A stretch of DNA of 62,219 nt from Ramlibacter sp. (GTDB taxonomy: Bacteria; Pseudomonadota; Gammaproteobacteria; Burkholderiales; Burkholderiaceae_C): NCBI GenBank assembly GCA_019449555.1, contig JAGRPN010000191.1:1-62219 (forward strand), written 5' to 3'. Of the stretch, positions 1-10,116 are shown in pieces (within the stretch, counting starts at the first letter, position 1; the number at the start of each line of letters is the position of its first letter). Under the pieces are notes generated by a model. It was not told where the DNA came from. It was given only the letters and a program-made list of their open reading frames with translations, and did no database searches. The position numbers and the translations under genes were made by a program.

Positions 1-9
1 ATTGCCGGG

Positions 10-2850
10 TCACTTTTCCAGATCGGTGTCGCCGTCCCCTGCGGCGGGGGGCACCGGTGCTCCGGGCCTTCTGATCACGTTGGTCTTGTCGAAAGCCGCC
101 GGCTGGCCGGCGGACATCTTCTGCGTCGCATCATAGCTGGGCGGCGCGGCACCGGCCGGGACGCCGACCACGGTGGCCTCGCAGGCGGTAACGGCAACTT
201 GCGGCCCGAGGATCACGGTCTTGTTCGAAACGGGATTCGAGGCGCCCGCGGGCGCCGCGAACGCGGTGGTCTTTTCCACCTGCGGCGCGGGCGATGCGCT
301 TTCGCAGCGGGCGAGGGCCTCGGCCGGCCCGCCGGAGAGTTCGGCCAGCACCGAGCGCAGATCGGCGGCGAACTGGTCGCCATCCTGGTAGCGACCCTCG
401 GAGCGCTTGGTGAGCGACAGCGCCACGATGTTGGCGAGGCGCTGCGGAACGTCCTGGCGGATGATGCGGATGTCGGGCGCCTCCTCGTTGGCGATCTTGT
501 ACATCAGTTCGGCCATCGAATCGCCCCGGAACGGAAGCACGCCGGTGAGCATCTGGAACAGCATCACGCCCAGCGAGTAGAGGTCGGAGCGGCCGTCGAC
601 CTTCTTGCCGGCGATCTGCTCGGGCGACATGAAGCTGGGCGTGCCCAGCACCAGCCCCGTCTTGGTCTTGCTCGAGTCGGTGATGCGTGCGATGCCGAAG
701 TCGGTCACCTTGACCGTATCCGAGTCGAACTCGTACATGATGTTGGCGGGCTTGATGTCGCGGTGCACGACGTTCTGCTTGTGCGCGTAAGCCAGTGCTT
801 CGGCCACCCGGGCGACGATCGAAAGCACCTTGGGCAGCGGCAGCAGCTGGCCGTCCTTGCAGAAATCCACCAGGTCCTTGCCTTTGAGGAACTCCATCGC
901 GATGTAGGCGAGGTCGTGCTCCTCGCCGGCGTCGAAGATGGTCACGATGTTCTGGTGTTGCAGGCGTCCGGCCGTTTCGGCTTCGCGGAAGAAGCGCTCG
1001 CGCGCGTCGTCCAGCTCCTCGCCCTCGAACTCCTGCGACAGGGCCATCGTCTTGATGGCGACGACGCGGCCGATCTTCGGATCCTTGCCGAGATAAACCA
1101 CGCCCATCGCGCCCTTGCCAAGCTCCTTTTCGACCCGGTAGCGGCCCAGCATGGGTTTTTCGACCGCCCCCCCATCGAGCAGCATGGTGCCGCCCGGGTG
1201 CGTCCCGCCGCCGCCCAGGATCACGGTTTCGGAAAGGTTCCTGGCCCGGTTCAGCTTGGATTGCAGGTCCTTGTAGTCCTTGTTCCAGGCCGCCATGTGC
1301 TCGTACACCGCCTGCGCCTTGTTGAACTGACGCTTGCGCTCGAAGTCGAGCGCCAGGTTATGCAGGTTGTCCATCACCGCGTCGCTCATCGGAACGCGCC
1401 GGAACAGATCGAACGCTTCGTCCAGGTTGCCCTGGCCCTGCCGCGCCAGCCCCATCATCCGGTTGGCTTCCGCCGAGGCCTCGTCCGACTTGAGCTTGCC
1501 GGCTTCGGTCACGAGGAAGCGCTTGGTGGTCACGGCCAGATGCCCGATCACCAGCAGCGAAGCGGGAAAAACGAGCTGCAACCACGTCGAGGCGCTCGCC
1601 AGCAGCGTGAACTCGGTGGCCAGCAGCCCGACGAACAGCGCCGCGGTCACCGCCCCCGCCATGCCAGCCGAAAGGCGCGGCAAGCCGGCGATCAGGTAAG
1701 CGGCGATCAGCACGAAAACGCCCAGGCCGGCCCAGATCCCCCAGGACGGCTGGACGATGAAATGCTCGCCCAGGATGCTCGAAGTGATGTGGGCGATCAG
1801 TTCGACCGGGGTGATGGCCGAATAGCCCGGGGCCGGGAACTGGACGCCGATCCCCGTGGCGGTGGCCCCGATCAGCACGATCTTATCGGCGTACTTGCTG
1901 GCGGGTATCTTGCCGGTCAGCACGTCATAGAAAGAGTCCACCGCGAACGCCGGCCGGCCATCCTTGCCTTTGTAGAACTGGGGCAGCATGTGCGCGCCGG
2001 CGTCGGTGCGGACCCGCAACTTGCCGATTTGCACCGACTCGCCGGCGTTGAGCTTGATATCGCCCGGCCCCAGGTTCAGGCTCTTGGCAGCGGCGAGCAG
2101 CGCCATCGAAGGCACGGCCTTGCCGTAATAGTTGACGAGCAGCGGCTCGTAGCGCACCGCGCCGTCCACGTCGTTCAGCTGGTTGAGGTGCCCGACGCCG
2201 GCAGCCGCGGCTCCGATCAGCTCGATCGGCTCCTGCCCGGCGATCGCCGGCTCCGAAAACCCCGATCCCTCGTCGACCGTGCTCTTGAGCGCGAAAGCCG
2301 GTAGTGGGTGGTCGGCCTTGCCTTGCGGCTCGCCCAGGGAGAAGAACGACGGCACCAGTACGTTACCCGCCCTGCCCATGCTGCTTGCGAGCTTGGCGTC
2401 GGTGTCGAGCGCCTGCTCGGCTTCCGCGACCACCTTGCCCAGCTGCTCCGCGGCGCCCGGAGGGTTTTCCGTGGCCGCGCCGAGTGTCTCCTTGATTTTG
2501 CGGATGTACTGCAGGCCCCGGTCGGTCTGCGGCTCGAAGAAGAACACCGTGTGAACAATGATCTTGGCCTTGGCCGCGGCGAGCTGGTCGATGAGCTGCG
2601 CGTGGACGTCGCGCGGCCAGGGCCAGCGCCCGATATTGGCGATGCTCTGGTTGTCGATCGCGATCACGGCGATCCGGTCCGAGGGCTGGCGCCCGCTGCT
2701 GGTGCTTGCGAAGTCGTAAAACCGGCGCTCGACGGTCCCGATGACGTCGGTGGCCTGGTGCAGGATGACGACGAGCAGCACGACCAGCACAGCCACGAAC
2801 CAGTCCGTGCGCCAGAACTGGCCACGTCTTGCCGAAAAAGATTTGCTCAC
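10..2850 (-). CDS. CHASE2-domain membrane serine/threonine protein kinase
   Basis: A membrane receptor kinase that probably couples an extracytoplasmic signal to Ser/Thr phosphorylation. The 946-residue product has an N-terminal membrane helix (about 17-34), an extracytoplasmic CHASE2-type region (about 40-340), three closely spaced helices (about 370-440), a TPR-like helical stretch (about 450-545) and a Hanks-type kinase domain (about 570-815). Visible kinase motifs are GKGAMGVVY (P-loop), HRDIKPAN (catalytic loop, near 695), DFGIAR and GTPSFMSPEQ. The C-terminal 130 residues are Pro/Ala-rich and look disordered. The motif TVILG occurs just before the kinase domain and again in the tail, each after a polar residue, and could be autophosphorylation or FHA-docking sites (inference). 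It stands alone, reading away from terC. Substrate unknown; family call is firm. Confidence 0.93.
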   Translation of the reverse strand: MSKSFSARRGQFWRTDWFVAVLVVLLVVILHQATDVIGTVERRFYDFASTSSGRQPSDRIAVIAIDNQSIANIGRWPWPRDVHAQLIDQLAAAKAKIIVHTVFFFEPQTDRGLQYIRKIKETLGAATENPPGAAEQLGKVVAEAEQALDTDAKLASSMGRAGNVLVPSFFSLGEPQGKADHPLPAFALKSTVDEGSGFSEPAIAGQEPIELIGAAAAGVGHLNQLNDVDGAVRYEPLLVNYYGKAVPSMALLAAAKSLNLGPGDIKLNAGESVQIGKLRVRTDAGAHMLPQFYKGKDGRPAFAVDSFYDVLTGKIPASKYADKIVLIGATATGIGVQFPAPGYSAITPVELIAHITSSILGEHFIVQPSWGIWAGLGVFVLIAAYLIAGLPRLSAGMAGAVTAALFVGLLATEFTLLASASTWLQLVFPASLLVIGHLAVTTKRFLVTEAGKLKSDEASAEANRMMGLARQGQGNLDEAFDLFRRVPMSDAVMDNLHNLALDFERKRQFNKAQAVYEHMAAWNKDYKDLQSKLNRARNLSETVILGGGGTHPGGTMLLDGGAVEKPMLGRYRVEKELGKGAMGVVYLGKDPKIGRVVAIKTMALSQEFEGEELDDARERFFREAETAGRLQHQNIVTIFDAGEEHDLAYIAMEFLKGKDLVDFCKDGQLLPLPKVLSIVARVAEALAYAHKQNVVHRDIKPANIMYEFDSDTVKVTDFGIARITDSSKTKTGLVLGTPSFMSPEQIAGKKVDGRSDLYSLGVMLFQMLTGVLPFRGDSMAELMYKIANEEAPDIRIIRQDVPQRLANIVALSLTKRSEGRYQDGDQFAADLRSVLAELSGGPAEALARCESASPAPQVEKTTAFAAPAGASNPVSNKTVILGPQVAVTACEATVVGVPAGAAPPSYDATQKMSAGQPAAFDKTNVIRRPGAPVPPAAGDGDTDLEK

Positions 2851-3022
2851 TGCCGGCCCCCGTCCTGAGAACTGTTCAATGCTGCGGATCGGCGCAACAT
2901 TCCGCGCACCCGCGACGCCAGGGAAGGGGTGCAGGACTCCTGCTGGACGTTAACAGAGGCCAAGTCGGCGGACAAGGCAGTTTGTCACGCGACCAAACGT
3001 TTTGTTTCAAATTCAGGACGGC

Positions 3023-3042
3023 GCGGCTGTGAGCGCAGCCGC
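3023..3042 (-). terminator. Weak hairpin downstream of terC
   Basis: Seven-base-pair stem (GCGGCTG/CAGCCGC, 6-nt loop) 18 bases past the terC stop. No T run follows on the minus strand, so intrinsic termination is doubtful. The remaining 150 bases up to the kinase start hold no other recognisable element. Confidence 0.3.
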
Positions 3043-3059
3043 CGCCCCGGGCCGGCGTG

Positions 3060-3743
3060 TCAGGCGGCTTCCATGCGCCCGCGCGACTGGAGGAACTTGC
3101 CCACGAGGACCACGAACGCGGCACCCGCGGCGGCGCCCGCGTAGTGCAGCCACGGTTGCGCCCCGAGCGCACCCTGCAACACCGCGTCGCTCACGATCGT
3201 TTCGCCGCCGACCCAGCCGATCAACCCGGCGCCCAGCACCACGATGATCGGGAACCGCTCCATCAGCTTGATCATCAGCGTGCTGCCGAAGATCACCAGC
3301 GGAATGCTGATCGCCAGCCCGAGGATCAACAGAGTGAGGCTGCCCTTGGCGGCGGCCGCCACGGCGATCACGTTGTCCAGGCTCATGATCAGGTCGGCGA
3401 TCAGGATGGTGCGCACGGCCACCATCAGCGAGCCGTATTCCTTCGCTTCGCCTTCCTCGTCGTCTTCGTCGCCCAGGAGCTGGACCCCGATCCAGAGCAG
3501 CAGCAGGCCGCCCACGATCTGCAGGTAGGGCAAGGCGAGCAGCTTGGCTGCCACCACGGTGAGCAGGATCCGCAGCACGACAGCCGCGCCCGAACCGAGG
3601 AACACGGCCTTGGTCTGCTGATGCGGCGGCAGGGAGCGCGCCGCCAGCGCGATCACCACCGCGTTATCGCCGGACAGGATGATGTTGATCCAGATGATCT
3701 TGAGCAGACCGATCCAGAACTCCGCGCTCTGCAGCATCTCCAT
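3060..3743 (-). CDS. TerC/YjbE-family integral membrane protein
   Basis: A 227-residue polytopic membrane protein of the TerC family, whose members are linked to metal-ion (Mn2+, tellurite) export or metalation of secreted proteins. Seven hydrophobic segments are visible. The two family signatures are present: SGDNAVVIALA in the first helix and SLDNVIAVAA in the fourth, whose acidic and Asn residues line the presumed metal path. An acidic loop (DEDDEEGEAKE, about 92-102) lies between helices 3 and 4. The ATG is preceded by AGGAGA at good spacing. It lies downstream of sucCD, separated by a strong hairpin, so it is likely its own transcription unit. The 116-base upstream region is too short and too occupied to hold an obvious yybP-ykoY riboswitch. 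The transported ion cannot be read from sequence. Confidence 0.85.
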   Translation of the reverse strand: MEMLQSAEFWIGLLKIIWINIILSGDNAVVIALAARSLPPHQQTKAVFLGSGAAVVLRILLTVVAAKLLALPYLQIVGGLLLLWIGVQLLGDEDDEEGEAKEYGSLMVAVRTILIADLIMSLDNVIAVAAAAKGSLTLLILGLAISIPLVIFGSTLMIKLMERFPIIVVLGAGLIGWVGGETIVSDAVLQGALGAQPWLHYAGAAAGAAFVVLVGKFLQSRGRMEAA

Positions 3744-3769
3744 TCGTCTCTCCTGTTCTTATGCACAGA

Positions 3770-3799
3770 AAGCGCCCGGACGGCAAGTCCGGAGCGCTT
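3770..3799 (-). terminator. Hairpin terminator between sucD and terC
   Basis: Arms AAGCGC+CCGGAC and GTCCGG+GCGCTT pair over 12 bp with one bulged A and a 5-nt loop. On the minus strand the 3' arm runs into TTTCTGTG, a short T-rich tail fitting a sucD terminator. The plus-strand side is also T/C-rich (TTCCTTTTCTC). Confidence 0.65.
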
Positions 3800-3859
3800 C
3801 CTTTTCTCTTGCCGCCCCAGTTTAGGGCGTGCGGCGATGCGGGCCGTTCGTAATACTGC

Positions 3860-4753
3860 TTACAGCAGCGCCTTCAGCAGCTTGGCCATTTCCGACGGGT
3901 TGCGCGTGACCTTGAAGCCGCACTCTTCCATGATGGCAAGCTTGGCGTCCGCAGTGTCCGCGCCTCCGGAGATCAGGGCGCCGGCATGGCCCATGCGCTT
4001 GCCGGCCGGTGCGGTCACGCCCGCGATGAAGCCGACGATCGGCTTCTTCATGTTGGCATTGCACCAGCGCGCGGCATCCGCTTCGTCCGAGCCGCCGATC
4101 TCGCCGATCATGATGACGGCGTCGGTGTCCGGGTCGTCGTTGAAGGCCTTCATGATGTCGATGTGCTTCAGGCCGTTGATCGGGTCGCCGCCGATGCCCA
4201 CGGCGCTCGACTGGCCCAGGCCCAGTTCGGTGAGCTGCGCAACGGCTTCGTACGTGAGCGTGCCGGAGCGGCTCACCACGCCGATGCGGCCCTTGCGGTG
4301 GATATGGCCGGGCATGATCCCGATCTTGATCTCGTCCGGCGTGATCAGGCCGGGGCAGTTCGGGCCGAGCAACAGGGTTTCCTTGCCGCCGGCGGCGACC
4401 TTGGCCTTCATCTTGTTGCGCACTTCCAGCATGTCGCGCACCGGGATGCCTTCGGTGATGCAGATGGCCAGGTCCAGGTCGGCCTCGGCGGCTTCCCAGA
4501 TCGCGGCGGCGGCGCCCGCGGGCGGCACGTAGATCACCGAAACGGTCGCGCCGGTCTGAGCCTTGGCGTCCTTGACCGACGCGAAGATCGGGATGTTGAA
4601 GATCTTCTCGCCCGCCTTCTTGGGATTCACGCCGGCGACGAAGCAGTTCCTGCCGTTCGCGTATTCCTGGCATTTCTCCGTGTGGAACTGGCCGGTCTTG
4701 CCCGTGATGCCCTGGGTGATGACCTTGGTGTCTTTATTGATGTAGATCGACAT
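3860..4753 (-). CDS. sucD: Succinyl-CoA synthetase (ADP-forming) alpha subunit
   Basis: Catalyses, with SucC, reversible conversion of succinyl-CoA + ADP + Pi to succinate + ATP + CoA in the TCA cycle. The 297-residue product has the family's usual length. It has an N-terminal CoA-binding Rossmann domain (ITQGITGKTG, about 14-23), the GPNCPGLI motif near 125, and GHAGALISGG near 245, which holds the active-site His that is phosphorylated. Start at ATG 4753. It lies 63 bases downstream of sucC on the same strand, with a palindrome between them. Cytoplasmic heterotetramer; identity is certain. Confidence 0.97.
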   Translation of the reverse strand: MSIYINKDTKVITQGITGKTGQFHTEKCQEYANGRNCFVAGVNPKKAGEKIFNIPIFASVKDAKAQTGATVSVIYVPPAGAAAAIWEAAEADLDLAICITEGIPVRDMLEVRNKMKAKVAAGGKETLLLGPNCPGLITPDEIKIGIMPGHIHRKGRIGVVSRSGTLTYEAVAQLTELGLGQSSAVGIGGDPINGLKHIDIMKAFNDDPDTDAVIMIGEIGGSDEADAARWCNANMKKPIVGFIAGVTAPAGKRMGHAGALISGGADTADAKLAIMEECGFKVTRNPSEMAKLLKALL

Positions 4754-4776
4754 GTTTATTCCTGCTTAGTCAGTTG

Positions 4777-4800
4777 GGGACAGAGCTGAAGGTCTGTCCC
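4777..4800. repeat. REP-like palindrome between sucC and sucD
   Basis: Perfect 8-bp arms GGGACAGA/TCTGTCCC around an 8-nt loop, in the 63-base gap between the two synthetase subunits. No T run follows on the minus strand, so a processing or mRNA-stabilising hairpin is more likely than a terminator. The motif GGGGACAGA...TCTGTCCC resembles a dispersed palindrome family that I recall from betaproteobacteria (from memory, unchecked). Confidence 0.55.
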
Positions 4801-4816
4801 GCAAAGCCCCTCAAAT

Positions 4817-5977
<1,161 letters not shown>

Positions 5978-6136
5978 TGAGGTGGTCTCTCGAGGAACGG
6001 ATGGGGACTTGCCCGGTGGCGGGCGCCGGCTTCTTGGAAAGCCGAATGCAATATGCAGATGGGAACTGTATCATGCTGCAATGCAACAAAATCGGGGTTT
6101 CCCTTACAGTGGGAGCGCGTGATTCAGAGGAAAAAA

Positions 6137-7057
6137 ATGCCCAAGGTCTTTATCGATGGCGAGGCCGGCACCACCGGTTTGCAAATACGCGAGCGGCTCG
6201 CAGCCATGCCGCGGATCGAGCTGGTCAGCATCGCGCCCGAGCTTCGCAAGGATGCCACGGCCAAGCGCGAGCTCATGGCGGGCGTCGATCTGGTGATCCT
6301 GTGCCTGCATGACGATGCGGCGCGCGAATCGGTTGCGGTGATCGACGGGATCGAGCGCGCGAAGGGGCGCGGCCCGCGCGTGATCGATGCATCCACGGCG
6401 CATCGCACTGCCGACGGATGGGTGTTCGGTTTTCCTGAACTGGCCCCCGGGCAGCGCGACGCTGTCATTGGGGCGAAGCGGGTCAGCAACCCCGGCTGCT
6501 ACTCGACCGGAGCGATCGCGCTGGTGCGTCCGCTGGTCGATGCAGGCCTCGTTCCGCGCGACTATCCGCTCGCGCTGCCGGCCGTCAGCGGCTACTCCGG
6601 CGGCGGCCGCAGCATGATCGAGGCGTATGAAAAAAATAGTGCGCCAGCGTTTCAAATTTACGGGTTGGGGCTCACGCACAAGCACGTGCCCGAGATCGTG
6701 AAGTACACCGGATTGACCCGCCGCCCGATCTTCATTCCGGCCGTCGGCAATTTCCGGCAAGGCATGCTGGTGCAATTGCCGCTGCATCTGGACACGCTGC
6801 CCGGGAAGCCCAAATTGGCCGATTTGCGCGCCGCTTTGAATAACCATTATTCCGGGAGCGAATGGATTACCGTCGAGCCGCCCACCGAGGACGGCCGCAT
6901 CGATGCACTGGCGCTGAATGACACCGACAAGATGGAGCTTCGCGTGTACGGCAACGAGGAATACCGGCAGGCCGTGCTCGTCGCCCGGCTGGACAACCTG
7001 GGCAAAGGCGCCAGCGGCGCGGCCGTCCAGAACCTCAAACTGATGCTTGGGCTTTGA
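6137..7057 (+). CDS. argC: N-acetyl-gamma-glutamyl-phosphate reductase (short type)
   Basis: Third step of arginine biosynthesis: NADPH-dependent reduction of N-acetylglutamyl-5-phosphate to the semialdehyde. I start at ATG 6137 because AGAGGA sits just upstream and translation from it gives [16 protein letters not shown], the normal N-terminus of the short (type 2) ArgC; an in-frame ATG 84 bases upstream has no ribosome-binding site and adds an unconserved 28 residues. The 306-residue product has the nucleotide-binding GEAGTTG motif at 8-14 and the catalytic Cys in [10 protein letters not shown] (about 118). [10 protein letters not shown] is a family signature. It is monocistronic, converging on recX, with no other arginine genes nearby. 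Confidence 0.93.
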   Translation: MPKVFIDGEAGTTGLQIRERLAAMPRIELVSIAPELRKDATAKRELMAGVDLVILCLHDDAARESVAVIDGIERAKGRGPRVIDASTAHRTADGWVFGFPELAPGQRDAVIGAKRVSNPGCYSTGAIALVRPLVDAGLVPRDYPLALPAVSGYSGGGRSMIEAYEKNSAPAFQIYGLGLTHKHVPEIVKYTGLTRRPIFIPAVGNFRQGMLVQLPLHLDTLPGKPKLADLRAALNNHYSGSEWITVEPPTEDGRIDALALNDTDKMELRVYGNEEYRQAVLVARLDNLGKGASGAAVQNLKLMLGL

Positions 7058-7120
7058 AACCTGTCCTTGCCGGCCTGCTGCGCGCAGCGCAATGCCGGGT
7101 CGAGCTCGGCTGACAGCTGG

Positions 7121-7570
7121 CTAACCCGGTTCGGTGCCGGCGAGCACGCGGCGGATCACCTCTCCATCGAAGCCGCGTGCCGCCAGGAAGCGTGCCTGCT
7201 TGGCGCGCTCCGTCATGTCCCGGGGCGGGTGCTCGAACCGGCGGCGCCACACCTCGCGCGCCCGCTGCAGCTCGGTCGGGCGCAGCCCGGCCATCGCCTG
7301 CGCCACCAGGTCCGCGTCCAATCCCTTGGCCTGCAGCTCCTGGCGGATGCGCGCCGCGCCCAACTTGCCCGCGCGCCGGTGAATCACGGAATCGGCCACC
7401 CGCCGGTGGTCGATGAAGCCTTTGCCCTCGAGGTCATCGAGCACCCGGCGCAACTGCCCCGGTTCTTCCTCGTGGCCCGCCAGCTTGCGTTCCAGCTCGG
7501 CGCGCGAGTGTTCGCGGCCGCTCAGCAGCCGCAGCGCGCGGCCTTTGAGCGAGAGCTGGCCCGCAGGCAT
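7121..7570 (-). CDS. recX: RecX regulatory protein
   Basis: RecX binds RecA filaments and limits their extension. The 149-residue product is all-helical with three RecX-type repeats: AELERKLAGHEE, LEGKGFIDHRRVADSVI and an Arg-rich C-terminal helix repeat. It lies 38 bases downstream of recA on the same strand, the usual recA-recX operon, and is therefore likely SOS-coinduced through the operator upstream of recA. Confidence 0.92.
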   Translation of the reverse strand: MPAGQLSLKGRALRLLSGREHSRAELERKLAGHEEEPGQLRRVLDDLEGKGFIDHRRVADSVIHRRAGKLGAARIRQELQAKGLDADLVAQAMAGLRPTELQRAREVWRRRFEHPPRDMTERAKQARFLAARGFDGEVIRRVLAGTEPG

Positions 7571-7608
7571 GTCAGGCGGCGTTCAAACCGGCTTGGCGCT
7601 CGAGCCGC

Positions 7609-8661
7609 TCACTCGCCTTCGACGTCGGGCGGCAGCAGCGGGATAGCCAGCGATTCGCGCACCTTGTTCTCGATTTCACGCGCCAGCTCGGGGTTCTCGC
7701 GCAGGAACTCGCGCGCGTTGTCGCGGCCCTGGCCGATCTTCTCGCCGTTGTAGGCGTACCAGGCGCCCGACTTCTCCAGGATGCGCGCGTTCACGCCCAT
7801 GTCGATGATCTCGCCGTGGCGGCTGATGCCCTCGCCGAACAGGATGTCGAATTCGGCCGTCTTGAACGGGGGCGCGACCTTGTTCTTCACCACCTTGACC
7901 TTGGTCTCGTTGCCGATCGACTCCTCGCCCTTCTTGATCGTGCCGGTGCGGCGGATGTCCAGGCGCACCGAGGCGTAGAACTTCAGCGCGTTGCCGCCGG
8001 TCGTGGTGTCGGGGCTGCCGAACATCACGCCGATCTTCATGCGGATCTGGTTGATGAAGATGACCATGCAGTTCGTCCGCTTGATCGAGGCGGTGAGCTT
8101 GCGCAGCGCCTGGCTCATGAGGCGCGCCTGCAGGCCGGGCAGCGAGTCGCCCATCTCGCCTTCGATTTCGGCCTTGGGCGTGAGCGCGGCCACCGAGTCG
8201 ATCACGATCAGGTCCACCGCACCCGAGCGCACCAGGCTGTCGACGATTTCCAATGCCTGCTCGCCGGTATCGGGCTGGCTGATCAGCAGGTCCGAGAGGT
8301 TGACGCCGAGCTTTTGCGCGTATTGCACGTCCAGCGCGTGCTCGGCATCGATGAAGGCGCACTGGCCGGCCTGGCGCTGCATCTCGGCGATGACCTGCAG
8401 CGTCAGCGTGGTCTTGCCCGAGGACTCCGGACCGTAGATCTCGATCACCCGCCCGCGCGGCAAGCCGCCCACGCCCAACGCGATGTCCAGCCCCAGCGAA
8501 CCCGTCGAGACGACCTGGATGTCCTCGAGCTTCTCGCCTTCGCCCAGCCGCATGATCGTGCCCTTGCCGAACTGCTTGTCGATCTGGGCCAGGGCGGCCT
8601 GCAAGGCCTTGGCTTTGTCGCTGTCGGCGGCGATACGGGTTCCCTTGACTTGTGCATCCAT
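7609..8661 (-). CDS. recA: Recombinase A
   Basis: ATP-dependent DNA strand-exchange protein and SOS coprotease. At 350 residues it has the usual length. Visible are Walker [10 protein letters not shown] (about 71-79), Walker [11 protein letters not shown] (about 145-154), the L2 loop [16 protein letters not shown], and a C-terminal tail ending PPDVEGE. A strong ribosome-binding site (AAGGAGATATTCG-ATG) fixes the start. Recx follows in the same transcript. A CTG-N10-CAG inverted repeat 61 bases upstream of the ATG is a candidate LexA operator. Divergent from the MarR gene. Confidence 0.99.
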   Translation of the reverse strand: MDAQVKGTRIAADSDKAKALQAALAQIDKQFGKGTIMRLGEGEKLEDIQVVSTGSLGLDIALGVGGLPRGRVIEIYGPESSGKTTLTLQVIAEMQRQAGQCAFIDAEHALDVQYAQKLGVNLSDLLISQPDTGEQALEIVDSLVRSGAVDLIVIDSVAALTPKAEIEGEMGDSLPGLQARLMSQALRKLTASIKRTNCMVIFINQIRMKIGVMFGSPDTTTGGNALKFYASVRLDIRRTGTIKKGEESIGNETKVKVVKNKVAPPFKTAEFDILFGEGISRHGEIIDMGVNARILEKSGAWYAYNGEKIGQGRDNAREFLRENPELAREIENKVRESLAIPLLPPDVEGE

Positions 8662-8721
8662 CGAATATCTCCTTGAGAATCAACAGGTTGAGATGTCTCA
8701 TCCAGTGGAAGTATTCACAGG

Positions 8722-8737
8722 CTGGATGCTTGACCAG
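8722..8737. promoter_or_regulatory. recA: Candidate LexA (SOS) operator upstream of recA
   Basis: CTGGATGCTTGACCAG: a CTG-N10-CAG inverted repeat with symmetric outer CTGG/CCAG arms, 61-76 bases upstream of the recA start. The classical gammaproteobacterial box is CTGT-N8-ACAG, so positions 4 and 13 deviate. Location and symmetry support it; the promoter hexamers were not resolved. Confidence 0.5.
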
Positions 8738-8804
8738 TACTTTAACGTCCGAGGTCGAATGAAGTAAACGACATTTTTCATCAGTTTGCCTTACCATTTG
8801 AGTC

Positions 8805-9299
8805 ATGTCGAATCCGACGCTCGCTGCCGGCGCCGATGACACTTGGCGGCTCACCCACCTCGGTCGCCTGCTGGGTCACGCGATGCGCCGCTTCGACGAG
8901 CGGGTGCTCAGCCTGATGGCGCACAACGTGGAGGTGCCGCTCGCGCTTTCGAACCTGGCCGCGCGCGCGCAAGTGAGCGCCGCCCACGTCCACATCACCC
9001 GGCACCTGGCCCTGGAGGGCTCGCGGCTGACGGACCTCGCGCAGCGCGCCGGCATGAGCAAGCAGGCGATGGGCGACCTGGTGGACCAGTGCGAGGCCTG
9101 GGGCCTGGTCATCCGCGAACCTCATTCCAGGGACGCCCGGGCGCGCCTGGTCCGATTCACGCCCACGGGACTGGCCTGGCTGCAGGCGTTCAAGGAAGCC
9201 GTGGCGCAGGCGGAGGCCGAATTCCGCGCCGACGTGGGCCCGGAGGTTGCCACTGTGGTGATGATCGGCCTGGAGGCTTATGCTGGCTCCGCGTCGTGA
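8805..9299 (+). CDS. MarR-family transcriptional regulator
   Basis: A 164-residue winged-helix regulator. The recognition region [26 protein letters not shown] (written in parts: [15 protein letters not shown] then [11 protein letters not shown], about 74-99) and the wing [14 protein letters not shown] are typical MarR. Flanking helices probably form the dimer interface. Ligand unknown. No Shine-Dalgarno precedes the ATG; TACCAT ends 7 bases upstream, consistent with a leaderless transcript (inference). It is divergent from recA and 64 bases upstream of the two-component system reading the same way, which it may or may not control. Confidence 0.87.
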   Translation: MSNPTLAAGADDTWRLTHLGRLLGHAMRRFDERVLSLMAHNVEVPLALSNLAARAQVSAAHVHITRHLALEGSRLTDLAQRAGMSKQAMGDLVDQCEAWGLVIREPHSRDARARLVRFTPTGLAWLQAFKEAVAQAEAEFRADVGPEVATVVMIGLEAYAGSAS

Positions 9300-9363
9300 C
9301 CGGCGCGCCTAGAATTTCGTCAAAGGCGGCATTAGACCCATAGCGCCCACAAGGAGACACCCC

Positions 9364-10038
9364 ATGCGGATTCTGATTGCCGAGGACGACCAGGTGCTGG
9401 CCGACGGCCTGCTGCGGACCTTGCGCGCGTCCGGCGCCGCCGTCGATCACGTGGCCAGCGGCCGGGAGGCGGACGCGGCGCTCATGACGAACAACGAGTT
9501 CGACCTCCTGATCCTCGATCTCGGCCTGCCGAAGATGCACGGCCTGGAGGTGCTGCGCAAATTGCGCGGGCGCGGCTCGTCGCTGCCGGTGTTGATCCTC
9601 ACCGCGGCGGATGCGGTGGAAGAACGCGTCAAGGGCCTGGACTACGGCGCCGACGACTACATGGCCAAGCCTTTCAGCCTGCAGGAACTCGAAGCGCGCG
9701 TGCGCGCGCTCACGCGCCGCGGCATGGGCGGCACCAGCAGCGTGATCAAGCACGGGCCGCTGGTGTACGACCAGGCCGGCCGCGTCGCCACCATCGACGG
9801 CAAGATGGTCGAGCTCTCCGCCCGCGAACTGGGCCTGCTCGAAGTGCTGTTGCAGCGCGCCGGCCGATTGGTCAGCAAGGACCAGCTCGTCGAGCGCCTG
9901 TGCGAGTGGGGCGAGGAAGTGAGCAACAACGCGATCGAGGTCTATATCCACCGGCTGCGCAAGAAGATCGAAAAGGGCCCGATCCGCATCGCCACGGTGC
10001 GTGGGCTGGGCTATTGCCTGGAGAAGATCCCGGGTTGA
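9364..10038 (+). CDS. OmpR/PhoB-family response regulator
   Basis: A 224-residue DNA-binding response regulator. The receiver domain (1-115) has the acidic pair E7-D8-D9, phosphoacceptor D52 in ILDLGLPKM and the conserved Lys in MAKPFS. A winged-helix DNA-binding domain (about 128-222) ends RGLGYCLEK. AAGGAGA precedes the ATG, and a -10-like TAGAAT lies at 9310-9315. It is followed 78 bases later by its histidine kinase. The closest named systems by architecture are TctD/TctE and QseB/QseC, but the ligand cannot be inferred. Confidence 0.93.
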   Translation: MRILIAEDDQVLADGLLRTLRASGAAVDHVASGREADAALMTNNEFDLLILDLGLPKMHGLEVLRKLRGRGSSLPVLILTAADAVEERVKGLDYGADDYMAKPFSLQELEARVRALTRRGMGGTSSVIKHGPLVYDQAGRVATIDGKMVELSARELGLLEVLLQRAGRLVSKDQLVERLCEWGEEVSNNAIEVYIHRLRKKIEKGPIRIATVRGLGYCLEKIPG

Positions 10039-10116
10039 GTACCGCGGGCGTGAGCAAGAACGTCCGGCCCACCGGTCGCCCTGCGCCAGCCGTCCGACAC
10101 CCGAAGCAGCCTCGCC

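Noticed and set aside
199-2304. A 701-residue open frame on the plus strand opposite the CHASE2 kinase.
   Set aside because: High-GC antisense frame: His/Arg/Ala-rich, no domain, and fully opposite a well-supported gene. Similar long antisense frames opposite topB (15288-17381), the hybrid kinase (23832-26717) and tkt (52329-54317) were rejected for the same reason.
3744-3859. Possible yybP-ykoY manganese riboswitch before terC.
   Set aside because: Only 116 bases, mostly taken by the sucD terminator hairpin, and no conserved riboswitch core is visible.
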